Below the pieces are notes generated by a model, which had not been told where the DNA came from, searched no databases, and saw only the letters and a list, made by a program, of their open reading frames with translations. DNA of 64,000 nt from Streptomyces liliifuscus (GTDB taxonomy: Bacteria; Actinomycetota; Actinomycetes; Streptomycetales; Streptomycetaceae), in NCBI RefSeq assembly GCF_016598615.1, contig NZ_CP066831.1, positions 5,270,001 to 5,334,000 on the forward strand, given 5' to 3'. Made by a program: the position numbers and the translations under genes. Position 1 is the stretch's first letter. Each line of letters starts with the position of its first letter. Of this stretch, positions 34,660 through 42,743 are shown piece by piece.

Positions 34660-35958
34660 ATGCCTTCGATGGAGGAACTCAGTCTTCGGCAGGGTCGCAG
34701 GTCCCTGTGGATCATCATGGCCGCCACCGCGGTCTGCCTCCTGCTCGTGCCGTTGGCCCAGTGGCTCCAGCCTTCCGGGCAGAGCGACCTGGTCACCGGC
34801 GCGCAGGGCCCGTTCCCCGCGGCGTTCGGCGCTGAGGCACCGGTCGCGCCCGAGCACGTCATGCGCCGCAAGACAGGGGAGAGAGTCCTGGTGCACGGCC
34901 TGTCCGTGGAGTCGACGACCGACGGCGCACGGGCGGTGAACCTGCGGACCGGCAAGGAGTACTGGCGCTACGAGCGACAGGACGAGAGCTCCGTCGCGAT
35001 GTCGTTCGACGTGTCGGAGCGCACCGTGGTGATCGCCTACCGGGAAACCCTGGTCGGTGTCGATCTGCGCACCGGCAAGCGGCTGTGGCGTGAGCACCTC
35101 GGGGACGGCGAGGTCTTCCGGAATGTGCGCCTCGGCGCTGGTCAGGCACTGACCGACGCACCCGGCGCCGTGCGCGCCTTCGACGAGCGCGACGGCCGGA
35201 GCCTGTGGACGGCGAAGACGCCCAAGTCCTGCCCCGAAGTGGGCGTCTACGACGCGTACTCCCTGCCGGACCACGTGAGCGCGGTCCCGGTGCTGTGCAA
35301 CGTCGCGAGTATCGACACGGACGCCGAGCAGTACTACCTCCTGCTCGGCGTCGACAACCGGACGGGGAAGGCCCTCTGGCAGCGGCGGACCAGCCATCCC
35401 AGGGGGGCGGTCAGGGGCGACGCACACACTCTGGCCGCCCCGAAACCTGACACGGACGACTCACTGGCCGTCCAACTGCTCGACATGAGCCGGGAAGGAG
35501 CCACTCCGCGCGCGGACCTGGACACCACCGCGTGGAATCCGGTCGGCGCGGGCAGCGGCACCGTGCTGCTGGCCACCGATGCCCAGGGCGACGGCGACGG
35601 CAACCACGACACCGTCCTGCATGCCTACGACACCGAGGACGGCCGCCTCTCCTGGCGGCTGAAGGCGCCGACCGGCCAGGAGTACGGCTCAGGTGTGATC
35701 GCCGACGGCCGGGTGTACCTCGTGCGCCAGCCCCTCCTCACCAAGGCGGACGCCAAGCGCCGGATCCCGGGGGCCGAGTTGCTCGTCCTCGACGCGGACA
35801 CCGGGCGCGCGCTCCACACGCTGCGCCTGCCGGCCATGACCGCGCCCAACGACGATGTCTACTTCATGAAGCTCGACGTCCACCAGGTCACCGACGGAGC
35901 GCTCAGCCTCTCCTGGCGGGAACTGTGGACGGACGAGCAACTCATCATCACCGACTGA
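34660..35958 (+). CDS. Membrane-anchored PQQ-like beta-propeller protein
   Basis: 432 aa. One N-terminal membrane helix (LWIIMAATAVCLLLVPLAQWL), then repeated propeller blades with the (N/D)-x-(R/E)-TG-(K/R) turn: AVNLRTGKEYWRYER, VDLRTGKRLWREHL, AFDERDGRSLWTAK, VDNRTGKALWQRR, AYDTEDGRLSWRL and LDADTGRALHTL. Likely an extracellular PQQ_2-type binding or scaffold propeller without catalytic residues for PQQ. Start uncertain: ATG 34660 or 34669. Divergent from the two-component/glycosyltransferase operon and probably responds to the same regulator. Confidence 0.82.
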   Translation: MPSMEELSLRQGRRSLWIIMAATAVCLLLVPLAQWLQPSGQSDLVTGAQGPFPAAFGAEAPVAPEHVMRRKTGERVLVHGLSVESTTDGARAVNLRTGKEYWRYERQDESSVAMSFDVSERTVVIAYRETLVGVDLRTGKRLWREHLGDGEVFRNVRLGAGQALTDAPGAVRAFDERDGRSLWTAKTPKSCPEVGVYDAYSLPDHVSAVPVLCNVASIDTDAEQYYLLLGVDNRTGKALWQRRTSHPRGAVRGDAHTLAAPKPDTDDSLAVQLLDMSREGATPRADLDTTAWNPVGAGSGTVLLATDAQGDGDGNHDTVLHAYDTEDGRLSWRLKAPTGQEYGSGVIADGRVYLVRQPLLTKADAKRRIPGAELLVLDADTGRALHTLRLPAMTAPNDDVYFMKLDVHQVTDGALSLSWRELWTDEQLIITD

Positions 35959-36006
35959 CCCCCGCCGCCCGTTCCCTTCCTCCCCCATGCCTCCGCTTAC
36001 AGCTCC

Positions 36007-36978
36007 TCACAGGCCGAACAGCCGCGCCCCGTTGTCATGACAGACCGCCCGGAGCCACTCGTCCCCCAGGCCGAGCCCTTCCAGCACACGCAGCTGATGG
36101 ACGTACGGATAGGGGATGTTGGGGAAGTCGGTCCCGAGCAGGATCCGGTCACCGAGATCGGCGATCCGGGGGAGCGCCCTCCGGGGGAACGGCGCGAACT
36201 GCTCGCTGAAGTCCGTGAACGCCATCGTCGTGTCCAGCCGCACCTCACCGAACCGCTCGGCAAGACCGAGAAAGTCCTCGTACTCCGGCATCCCCATGTG
36301 CGCGAACACCAGCCGCAGCCGCGGATGCCGCGCGAGCACCCGCCCGATCGGATCGGGCCCGGTGTGCTTGCCGGGCGAGGGCCCCGAACCGCAGTGGATC
36401 ACGACCGGTATCCCGGCCTCGGCGAGCAACCCCCAGGCCGGATCCAGGAGTTCGTCGGCCGGGTCGTACGCCCCCACCTGGACGTGCGCCTTGAAGACCC
36501 GCGCGCCCTCGTCCACCGCCCTCTGGACGTACGCCGCCACGCCCGGCTCCGGAAAGAGGGTCGCCGTGTGCAGACAGTCGGGGGTCCGGCCGGCGAACTC
36601 GACAGCCCACTGGTTCAGCCACTCGGCCATGCCCGGCTTGTGCGGGTAGAGCATCGAGGTGAACGCCCGCACCCCGAACTCCCGGAGCAGCCCGACCCGT
36701 TCAAGCTCCTCGGCCCGGTAGGTGATGGGCCACTCGACACCACCGGTCAGCGGCCCGAGCGCGTCGAAGTAGTCCCAGACCTTCTTCAGCACCCGCTCGG
36801 GCATGAAGTGGGTATGGACGTCGACGAGCCCGGGAAGCCCGAGCCCTTCCCAGAACCGCCGCACTTCACGGGCCTCGTCAGTCCCTTGCACCAGGCCCCT
36901 CCTGTCGTCGTCCCCGGCTGTGTTGTCGCTCCCGTCCCCTCCATTGACTCCGTCAGCCGTGCTCACGCTCGAACCCAT
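36007..36978 (-). CDS. Amidohydrolase (Amidohydro_2) family protein
   Basis: 323-aa metal-dependent TIM-barrel hydrolase or decarboxylase. Metal motif GLVDVHTHF near residue 50, then VVIHCGSGP, the FAHMG histidine, and the C-terminal LGTDFPNIPY aspartate. Resembles ACMSD/uracil-type amidohydrolases; substrate unknown. The acidic N-terminal tail (NGGDGSDNTAGDDD) is unusual. ATG 36978 overlaps the ABM gene by 26 bp; GTG 36966 is an alternative. The longer frame to 37419 is a shadow of the ABM gene. Confidence 0.88.
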   Translation of the reverse strand: MGSSVSTADGVNGGDGSDNTAGDDDRRGLVQGTDEAREVRRFWEGLGLPGLVDVHTHFMPERVLKKVWDYFDALGPLTGGVEWPITYRAEELERVGLLREFGVRAFTSMLYPHKPGMAEWLNQWAVEFAGRTPDCLHTATLFPEPGVAAYVQRAVDEGARVFKAHVQVGAYDPADELLDPAWGLLAEAGIPVVIHCGSGPSPGKHTGPDPIGRVLARHPRLRLVFAHMGMPEYEDFLGLAERFGEVRLDTTMAFTDFSEQFAPFPRRALPRIADLGDRILLGTDFPNIPYPYVHQLRVLEGLGLGDEWLRAVCHDNGARLFGL

Positions 36979-37435
36979 GGCTTCGCTCGACCTTGGCGAC
37001 ATGCAGGGTGTAGCGCTCGTACCACTCGGCACGCCCGCGCTTCTGCGCCGCCAGGTGCTCGGCATTGCTCCGCCACTCCTCGACGGCGTCCGCGTCACGG
37101 AAGTAGCCGACGGTGATGGACAGCCCGCCGGGGGAACCCGCGTGGTCCATCCCGAGGTACCCCGGAATCTTCTCCACCAGCTCCTCCATCCGCTCATTGG
37201 TCTCGCCGTATCCTCCGGCCACCCCGTCCCGCCCACCCTCCTCCGTCTTGACCGAGGTGAACACGACGGCGTAGTAGGGCGGTTCGTACGCGGCGACGGG
37301 CACGGCGGGAGTGACGGAGGCGGGAGCGGAGGCAAGGCCAGGGGCGGCGGGAGCAGGGGCGGCGGGGGTGTGGGCGGCGGGGGTGTGGGCAACAGAGGCA
37401 CCGTCGGCGACAGGTGCAATGGAGTGATCGCTCAT
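36953..37435 (-). CDS. ABM-domain (antibiotic biosynthesis monooxygenase) protein
   Basis: 160 aa. Residues 1-55 form a Pro/Ala/Thr-rich tail with a repeated HTPAA unit. The C-terminal 100 residues are an ABM ferredoxin-like domain (YYAVVFTSVKTEEGG, YLGMDHAGSPGGLSITVGYF, WRSNAEHLAAQKRGRAEWYERYTLHVAKVER). ABM enzymes are cofactor-free oxygenases or haem-degrading/dimeric proteins. Overlaps the amidohydrolase gene at its 3' end, so the two are coupled and may act on one metabolite. Confidence 0.88.
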   Translation of the reverse strand: MSDHSIAPVADGASVAHTPAAHTPAAPAPAAPGLASAPASVTPAVPVAAYEPPYYAVVFTSVKTEEGGRDGVAGGYGETNERMEELVEKIPGYLGMDHAGSPGGLSITVGYFRDADAVEEWRSNAEHLAAQKRGRAEWYERYTLHVAKVERSHGFEREHG

Positions 37436-37541
37436 GTCGCCCACTCTCGGCCCCGCCGTCACGCCGCGTCCAGGGTCTTTGCCGAAGGGGATCCCGGAGG
37501 GATCGATCTCTTGACCATTCCTCCCCGCCTCCATCCCTCCC

Positions 37542-38420
37542 TCAGAAGAGCCCGCCCTGAACACCACCGAACTCCCTTACGGGCACGGTGACTTCACCAC
37601 GCTTATCCCGCTCGGCCCCGCCGGTCCCGGTCAGTTCCCAGCCGGTCATGAGCCGCGTGTCGAGCACGACGACCCCGCGCCCGGTCCGCAGATGCAGATC
37701 GGGCCCGGCGGCGGCGACGAGTTCCCCGCTCACGACACCGCCCGCCACGAGCTCACCGACGACACCGGCGGCGGGCGGCAACCCATCGAGCCCGAAGACC
37801 TCCGCATGATCGACGGCCACGAACGGCATCCGCTCCAACGCCTCCGGCCACCCGCCCAGCCCCGCGGCCAGGGCATGCAGTTCCCGGACCTCCGCCACCC
37901 GAACCCCCGCGTCGGGCAACTCGCTCCGCACGGCCCGCTTGGCGTCGTACGGAATCCGGTCCGGCACCCCCAGCGCCGTACGCAGCAACTCCTCACTCCG
38001 CCTGGCGGCCATCAGCGGTCCCCGCCCGAGCCAGGTGAAGACGACGGCGCCCTGCTCCAGCAGCCGGGCGGACCCACGCTCGACGGCGGTGATCCCGACC
38101 TTGACCAGCCCGGGTCCGAACCACGCCAGATAGACGGAGTAGGGCCGTGGATCGTCGGCGATGGTGTCCGCGGCCACGGAGTGGGCCCGGTCCAGCCGCC
38201 CGCACTCCTCGCACCGGGCCCCGACGCTCCGCCCGGACACCGCGACCCGCGAAGGACAGCTGTTCCCCCGCGCCCCCACACATGTCCGCCCGCCCTCACC
38301 GACAACGGCGAACGCAACCCGCTTCCCCCACGGCAACGCACTTCGACGCCCCCCGTCCCACGTCAGCACGGGCCCTTCTCCGCCCCACCGAAGCCCCGTG
38401 CACTTCCACACCTGTGCCAT
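37542..38420 (-). CDS. DUF2797 family protein
   Basis: 292 aa. Cys-rich N-terminal half (RTCVGARGNSCPS, CEECGRLDRAHS) that could hold zinc, followed by a GIY-YIG-like segment (YSVYLAWFGPGLVKVGITAVER). The conserved SEELLRTALGVPDRI region and a C-terminal beta domain come next. DUF2797 proteins have no established function; the GIY-YIG resemblance suggests a nuclease-like fold but the catalytic set was not verified. ATG 38420 directly follows an in-frame GTG. Confidence 0.82.
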   Translation of the reverse strand: MAQVWKCTGLRWGGEGPVLTWDGGRRSALPWGKRVAFAVVGEGGRTCVGARGNSCPSRVAVSGRSVGARCEECGRLDRAHSVAADTIADDPRPYSVYLAWFGPGLVKVGITAVERGSARLLEQGAVVFTWLGRGPLMAARRSEELLRTALGVPDRIPYDAKRAVRSELPDAGVRVAEVRELHALAAGLGGWPEALERMPFVAVDHAEVFGLDGLPPAAGVVGELVAGGVVSGELVAAAGPDLHLRTGRGVVVLDTRLMTGWELTGTGGAERDKRGEVTVPVREFGGVQGGLF

Positions 38421-38480
38421 CACTCACGAGCGTAGAGGGCACCACTGACAACGCGACGTCCTCGGGCAACACGACTGCCG

Positions 38481-38897
38481 TCACACCACGGACTCAGAGG
38501 ATGCCGACCCCAGGGCGGCATCCGGCTGCGGCACCCCCTGCACCCCTTGAGCCCCGTGGGCTCCCTGGGCGGAAACAGCCACACCGGTGCTCACCGAACG
38601 CCCCCGCCCGGCCAGCCGGCACCCCACACACGCGGGATGCCCGGCCCTCGCGCCCCGATCCCGCACCCGCATGCCCCGTTCCGCCACCGGCCGGATCCCG
38701 GGCGGTTTGCCCCACCCCGCCAGATGAAGCCCCCAGGTCACCAGAACATTGAGCCCCACGACACCGAGCCCCAGCCAGATCCAGGCCGCGGACCCCAGAC
38801 ACATGCCGACCCCGGCCACCGACGTGCCCACGACAGCCACAGCGCAACCGGTCCACCCGGCGACGGTGTGCCCCTCATCATGGTGATGCCCGCTCAT
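38481..38897 (-). CDS. HGxxPAAW-like small membrane protein
   Basis: 138 aa. Begins MSGHHHDEGHTVAGWTGCAV, a variant of the HGxxPAAW motif of Streptomyces small membrane proteins (here EGHTVAGW), then two membrane helices and a longer than usual Cys/Gly/Ala-rich tail. AGGAGG stands 9 nt before the ATG. Its promoter shares the large palindrome at 38949-38986 with the divergent marR gene and may be regulated by it. No function known. Confidence 0.75.
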   Translation of the reverse strand: MSGHHHDEGHTVAGWTGCAVAVVGTSVAGVGMCLGSAAWIWLGLGVVGLNVLVTWGLHLAGWGKPPGIRPVAERGMRVRDRGARAGHPACVGCRLAGRGRSVSTGVAVSAQGAHGAQGVQGVPQPDAALGSASSESVV

Positions 38898-38948
38898 GTA
38901 CGTACCTCCTGACCGACTGGTCGACGCACGACCAGGATCCACGGGATC

Positions 38949-38986
38949 CTCTTAGTACGTAAGAATTTTACCTTACGAACTAAGAG
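38949..38986. promoter_or_regulatory. Large MarR-type operator between divergent genes
   Basis: 15-bp arms CTCTTAGTACGTAAG (38949-38963) and CTTACGAACTAAGAG (38972-38986) differ from perfect symmetry at one position only, with an AT-rich 8-bp centre. It lies 52 bp from the HGxxPAAW start and 60 bp from the marR start. Confidence 0.8.
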
Positions 38987-39045
38987 ATCTTCCAGAGGCC
39001 GGGCAGGGAGAGAATGCGGAGCGAGACAAGAAGAAGGAGAAGCGG

Positions 39046-39549
39046 GTGAGCGAGAAGAGGGCGAGCGAGAGTGGCTCGGGCCCGCGGCAGCGCCCGCCGG
39101 CCACCCCGGCGGAGACCCTCTCGGCGATGGACCACGTCATCGCCACGAGCATGGTCGCCCAGCACGAGATGGCCCAGCGCCTGGGCATGAACGCCTCGGA
39201 CCTGACCTGCTTCGGCTTCATCCTGGAAGCGGGCGAGCACCTGCTCACGGCGGGCGACCTGGCCACCCGCGCCCATGTCACCACCGGCGCGGTCACCGGT
39301 ATCGTCAACCGCCTGGAACGCGCGGGCTATGTGACCCGCCGACCCGACCCGTCCGACCGCCGCCGCGTACGCATCGCCGCGGTCCCGGCCGCGGTCGACC
39401 GCGTCACCGCCCTCTACGGCCCGTACTACGCCCGCCTGAACCAACAGTTCAACGACTACTCCCCCACCGAAATCGCCGTCCTGAATGACTGGTTCACCCG
39501 AACCGGCAAGCTGATGAGCGACTACCTCGAAGAGATCCGCGAAACCTGA
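39046..39549 (+). CDS. MarR-family transcriptional regulator (second)
   Basis: 167 aa: disordered basic N-terminus, then MAQRLGMNASDLTCFGFILEAGEHLLTAGDLATRAHVTTGAVTGIVNRLERAGYVTRR as winged helix and wing DPSDRRRVRI. The GTG start has AAGGAGA 6 nt upstream. It probably represses itself and the divergent membrane protein gene via the 38-bp palindrome. It is the last chromosomal gene before the integrated element. Confidence 0.92.
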   Translation: MSEKRASESGSGPRQRPPATPAETLSAMDHVIATSMVAQHEMAQRLGMNASDLTCFGFILEAGEHLLTAGDLATRAHVTTGAVTGIVNRLERAGYVTRRPDPSDRRRVRIAAVPAAVDRVTALYGPYYARLNQQFNDYSPTEIAVLNDWFTRTGKLMSDYLEEIRET

Positions 39550-39597
39550 CCGCCAGACTTCCCCGCCACACACCCCAACGGCCGCCCACCCCAACAC

Positions 39598-39630
39598 AAG
39601 AGGCCCCGGACTCACCGTCCGGGGCCTCTT
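39598..39630. terminator. Bidirectional terminator at the chromosome/element border
   Basis: Perfect stem AAGAGGCCCCGGAC with GTCCGGGGCCTCTT, loop TCACC. It ends exactly where the att repeat begins and would originally have served both marR and tRNA-Arg. Confidence 0.88.
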
Positions 39631-39679
39631 ACCTGTGTGCACTCGGCAGGATTCGAACCTGCAACCTTCTGATCCGTAG
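39631..39679. repeat. Left att repeat of AICE-1 (tRNA-Arg 3' fragment)
   Basis: Identical over 49 bp to 51035-51083, covering the tRNA-Arg acceptor, T arm, variable region and anticodon loop. The 5' half of the tRNA is missing, so this copy is not a functional tRNA. Confidence 0.93.
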
Positions 39680-39761
39680 CTCTATAGAGATCGGTCAGCG
39701 ACGGTCATACGGGCCGCGCTATGGGTCTATAGGGGAGCTACGGGACGGGACCGGTTGCTGT

Positions 39762-39785
39762 GGTTGCTGTACTTCGCTGCTGTAC
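39762..39785 (+). repeat. Left copy of the 24-bp terminal direct repeat
   Basis: A 24-bp sequence starting GGTTGCTGTACTTC is repeated exactly at 50968-50991, just after the integrase gene. Each copy holds TGCTGTAC twice, 12 bp apart. Possible integrase arm-binding sites. Confidence 0.8.
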
Positions 39786-39945
39786 CAACGCCTCAGGGCT
39801 TCGCCCTTGTCAGGTTGATCCCACTGCGGCTTCGTCCTGCACGATGCGATCCGGGAACCTCAGACAGGGCGCGAAGGTTCGCCTGGATCCACGCACATCC
39901 GCCCCTGTTGGTGTCAGCCATTGACGTCAGACGACCAACCAAGCC

Positions 39946-40407
39946 TTACGGACGTTCGCTCTTGTGGGCGTCGAGCCATACTTGGTCCACGACCCGGAGG
40001 GAGGCTTGGCCATTCATCTCCGGAGCATCACTCTCGGTGATGTTGATCGTTGCGCTATAGCGGTAACGTCCAGCCTTTGATGCTGTGATCGGGAACTGGG
40101 CTACAAGCGCCAGCCTGCCCGGCAGGCCGGTGTTCTTGATCTCGGTCACCGCACTGCTCTGCTCAACGAAGAAGACGACTTCCCCCGACTCGTTCGTCAC
40201 AACGATGCGCACCTTAGCGGTACGCCCCAACTTCAACACGGCGCCGTCATCGTCATCATCGACGATCATGACCAGTGCCGGGCTTACTGTGGCGGGAAAA
40301 CGCTCAACCACGGTGGCTTGCGGGCTAAACCCAACGAGAGCCAGAGATCCGCGGCCGTCGAAGGTAGCGCCCTCGGCGAAGCCCATGAAGGTGATTTGCG
40401 GACTCAT
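39946..40407 (-). CDS. AICE-1 cargo gene C, DUF6941-like protein
   Basis: 153 aa. Pattern MGFAEGATFDGRGSLALVGF...FPATVSPALVMIVDDD, then a beta-sandwich-like remainder, resembles the DUF6941 family (recognised by pattern only, uncertain). No membrane segment or catalytic motif seen. The ATG overlaps the stop of gene B (ATGA), making it the third gene of a coupled cassette. The segment is visibly less GC-biased than the backbone, as expected of acquired cargo. Function unknown. Confidence 0.6.
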   Translation of the reverse strand: MSPQITFMGFAEGATFDGRGSLALVGFSPQATVVERFPATVSPALVMIVDDDDDGAVLKLGRTAKVRIVVTNESGEVVFFVEQSSAVTEIKNTGLPGRLALVAQFPITASKAGRYRYSATINITESDAPEMNGQASLRVVDQVWLDAHKSERP

Positions 40408-40823
40408 AGAGCTGTTACCACCAGTTCTTCGTGCTTGCGACCTGCCGCTTCGCGCAGGTGTCCGTGTCCGTTGGGAGTCAACAAACCACCGCGCGAAGGA
40501 CGCAGCAGCCATACGGGGACAGACGAGGTGCGACGAGATGCCAGCAGAGGCAGGACGTGAACCTCAGCTAGAGAATCCCGTTCCCCAACCGGGGCTCCCG
40601 CGCCTGGCCGACACTCAAGCTTGGCCCAATCGACCGACAGGAACACAAGCTGCTTCTGGGTGTCGATCTCGGTGACGCAGGCCGGTCCTACAAGCTCGCT
40701 CTCGGGCTCGTAGACCTCAACCCTCATGTTGACTGCTAGCGGCCCGCTGACATCCTCGAAGCCAGCCCGCGTCCCGTTGCCCCGAACCCGTACGTTTGGG
40801 TCGATCTCGATCCGCGTAGTCAC
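40404..40823 (-). CDS. AICE-1 cargo gene B, unknown protein
   Basis: 139 aa: MTTRIEIDPNVRVRGNGTRA, then a compact beta-rich domain (LAVNMRVEVYEPESELVGPACVTEIDTQ...LVFLSVDWAKLE) and a basic C-terminal tail (GRKHEELVVTAL). No family recognised. GTG start overlaps the stop of gene A (GTGA) and its own stop overlaps gene C. Middle gene of the cassette; function unknown. Confidence 0.6.
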   Translation of the reverse strand: MTTRIEIDPNVRVRGNGTRAGFEDVSGPLAVNMRVEVYEPESELVGPACVTEIDTQKQLVFLSVDWAKLECRPGAGAPVGERDSLAEVHVLPLLASRRTSSVPVWLLRPSRGGLLTPNGHGHLREAAGRKHEELVVTAL

Positions 40824-41230
40824 TTTGTCCTCTTCTCAGGCACGTCATCGAACGCTTCGAGGAATCGCTCCACGTCTTCGAGAGTAGGCGCCGAAGAGCC
40901 GAAGTCGACAGAGTAATGTTCGGGCACTTCGTCTCCGTCCTCGTCCTTCCTGAAGGTGAACTTACGCTCTAGTAGCTTCTCCGCCCTAGTGCATACGTAG
41001 TACGCCTTGTTACTGCTTGGGTTGATGCCCTGCAACTCTGAAGCGGCCAACAACCTCTGCTTGAGATCATCTACCGCCTCGCCGGGGTTCTGAACGTCAG
41101 CGAATACTGACAGCGAGTAGTCCCCGGTGTCTCGGAAGTCCTGATTGAGACGTTTGAGGCACCGCTCTGGATCCATCGGCTTGAAGCGAAGCACCAAAGC
41201 ATCAGGAGGGACCTCCGCTTCTGATGACAT
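40820..41230 (-). CDS. AICE-1 cargo gene A, unknown protein
   Basis: 136 aa from ATG 41230 (MSSEAEVPPDALVLRFKPMD); a longer frame to 41401 exists but reads less like coding sequence. Contains CLKRLNQDFRDTGDYSLSVFADV, KAYYVCTRAEKLLERKFTFRKD and an acidic C-terminus (LEDVERFLEAFDDVPEKRTK). Not matched to any family I know. First gene of the overlapping cassette A-B-C, transcribed toward the left att site. Confidence 0.6.
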   Translation of the reverse strand: MSSEAEVPPDALVLRFKPMDPERCLKRLNQDFRDTGDYSLSVFADVQNPGEAVDDLKQRLLAASELQGINPSSNKAYYVCTRAEKLLERKFTFRKDEDGDEVPEHYSVDFGSSAPTLEDVERFLEAFDDVPEKRTK

Positions 41231-41789
41231 GTCCGGCAGTGTAGGTCCAAGCCTGATCCCATCAGGCGATAACAGCAAATGATCACCTAGGCGGACATAG
41301 GCTCTGCACACCACGCTATTGCGGGTACAGATCACGCGTGCGGCTGTCTCACTGATCAGCCACCAGCAACCTCGCTTCCATCCCGTCCGCCGTCGACCCA
41401 CACACCGTGGAGCAGGCGTGGTTCATGGCGTCCAGGTGGAGCGCACCACTGTACGAACGACCTGGACGCCATGGGCCACGTCTGCTCGGCTCTGCCTGGG
41501 TCGGCGGTGGAGGGGATGGAAGCTCCCCACGCACGCCACTACTCGACCGGCACCCGCGAGCGGCGCCCCCTCCATCCCGGAGTCGGAGCGCCCCCGCCGG
41601 AGGCACCTCTGTGACCGCGACCGCGTTCGCGCGGTGATCGCCACTCAAGGAATCTGGCTGCTCACTCATGGGCGCGCGTCGGCGTAGCGCCCGCAGCGCG
41701 GGCCGAAGGCATGAGCGCGGAGGGCGGCGGAGCCGGGAGCGCGCCCGGCGGAGCGGAGCGCAGCCGGGCTTGATGAAGTAGGGAAAGTT
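41231..41789. other. AICE-1 gene-poor region with a 14-bp inverted repeat
   Basis: No convincing gene. CATGGCGTCCAGGT (41424-41437) and ACCTGGACGCCATG (41460-41473) are perfect inverted arms around 22 bp. The last 100 bp are extremely GC-rich with short repeats such as GGAGCGGAGCGCAGC. It may hold the cassette promoter or a replication-related structure. Confidence 0.5.
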
Positions 41790-42224
41790 CTATCCCGCTG
41801 GGATGAGGCGCTTGCCGTCGTGGCTTCGCACGTGAGGCCCGTTGCCGTCCAAGACATCCAAGACTCTGATCGCGAAGACCTCGGACATGCGCTCGCGGAC
41901 TTCGTCGGGCGTGAGCCATTCGACGGCGGTTGACTCACTGGACGTGCGCTCGGTGCCGGCCGATGGCTCGCAGCGGAAGACCAGGGCCACGACACCCAGG
42001 TTCATGTTCTTGTAGACGCCTGTGAGTTGGCGGACGTCCACCTTGATGCCGGTCTCTTCGAAGACCTCGCGTACGACACCTGTCCGTGGGTCCTCGTGCA
42101 GTTCCAGGACGCCGCCGGGTGGCTCCCAGGTCCCGTTGTCCGCCCTGCGGATAGCAAGGATTCTGCCGTCCCCACGAACGGTGATTCCTGCGACCGACAC
42201 CGAGTGTCTTGGGCTCTCTGGCAC
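41790..42224 (-). CDS. Nudix hydrolase, Pif-like candidate
   Basis: 144 aa with a complete Nudix box (GGVLELHEDPRTGVVREVFEETGI). Its size and placement resemble Pif of pSAM2, a Nudix-motif protein that gives conjugal immunity against redundant transfer; this is inference from element type. GTG start 42224. The next gene upstream is a second Nudix hydrolase ending 15 bp away. Confidence 0.85.
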   Translation of the reverse strand: MPESPRHSVSVAGITVRGDGRILAIRRADNGTWEPPGGVLELHEDPRTGVVREVFEETGIKVDVRQLTGVYKNMNLGVVALVFRCEPSAGTERTSSESTAVEWLTPDEVRERMSEVFAIRVLDVLDGNGPHVRSHDGKRLIPAG

Positions 42225-42239
42225 TCCCCCGCGCTCCCG

Positions 42240-42725
42240 CTACGCGGCTAGGTCGCCCGGCGCCTGGCCGTGCTCGAGGTAGACCGGCGCGCTCTCGGCG
42301 CGGGCCTCGATCGCAGCGACGATCCGTCGGGCTAGTCGCGGGATGGTGCGGTCTGCGATCTCGCTCGGGGAGACGAACCTGATGGCCTTCAGCTCGTCGG
42401 CCTGCAGGTGGATGCCCTCCACTGTCTCCGGAGCGAGTTCGCCGCCGTCAAACAGGTACAGAACCTTGTCACCCTCGGCACCGTTGGGCGCCCAGTCGAC
42501 GGCCAGGAGGCGGCCGAGCACGGGCGTGATCCCCAGCTCCTCGCGTACCTCTCGGCTGGCCGCGTGCAGTGGGGATTCGCCGGTCTCGACGTACCCACCG
42601 GGGATGTCCCAGTAGTCCTTGTACGTGGGCTCCACCATGAGGACGCGCCCGCCCGCATCAAAGAAAAGCGCACCCGCAGCCATGCGCGGATGCGCCATCT
42701 TCGCTTCGTGCTCGTTCGCTGCCAT
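42240..42725 (-). CDS. Nudix hydrolase (second)
   Basis: 161 aa; Nudix box GGYVETGESPLHAASREVREELGI with flanking YWDIPGG and LYLFDGGEL. ATG 42725 (MAANEHEAKMAHPRM) is preferred to the upstream GTG. Transcribed between the XRE-TPR gene and the first Nudix gene, with 15-18-bp gaps, so all three form one operon. Hydrolysed nucleotide unknown; either copy could be the immunity factor. Confidence 0.85.
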   Translation of the reverse strand: MAANEHEAKMAHPRMAAGALFFDAGGRVLMVEPTYKDYWDIPGGYVETGESPLHAASREVREELGITPVLGRLLAVDWAPNGAEGDKVLYLFDGGELAPETVEGIHLQADELKAIRFVSPSEIADRTIPRLARRIVAAIEARAESAPVYLEHGQAPGDLAA

Positions 42726-42743
42726 GCAGCCGAGCGTACCCAC

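Noticed and set aside
36979..37419. N-terminal extension of the amidohydrolase
   Set aside because: Pro-rich shadow of the ABM-domain gene, which is the coding frame there.
39641..39679. A tRNA gene at the left end of AICE-1
   Set aside because: Only the 3' half is present; it is the att duplication of tRNA-Arg.
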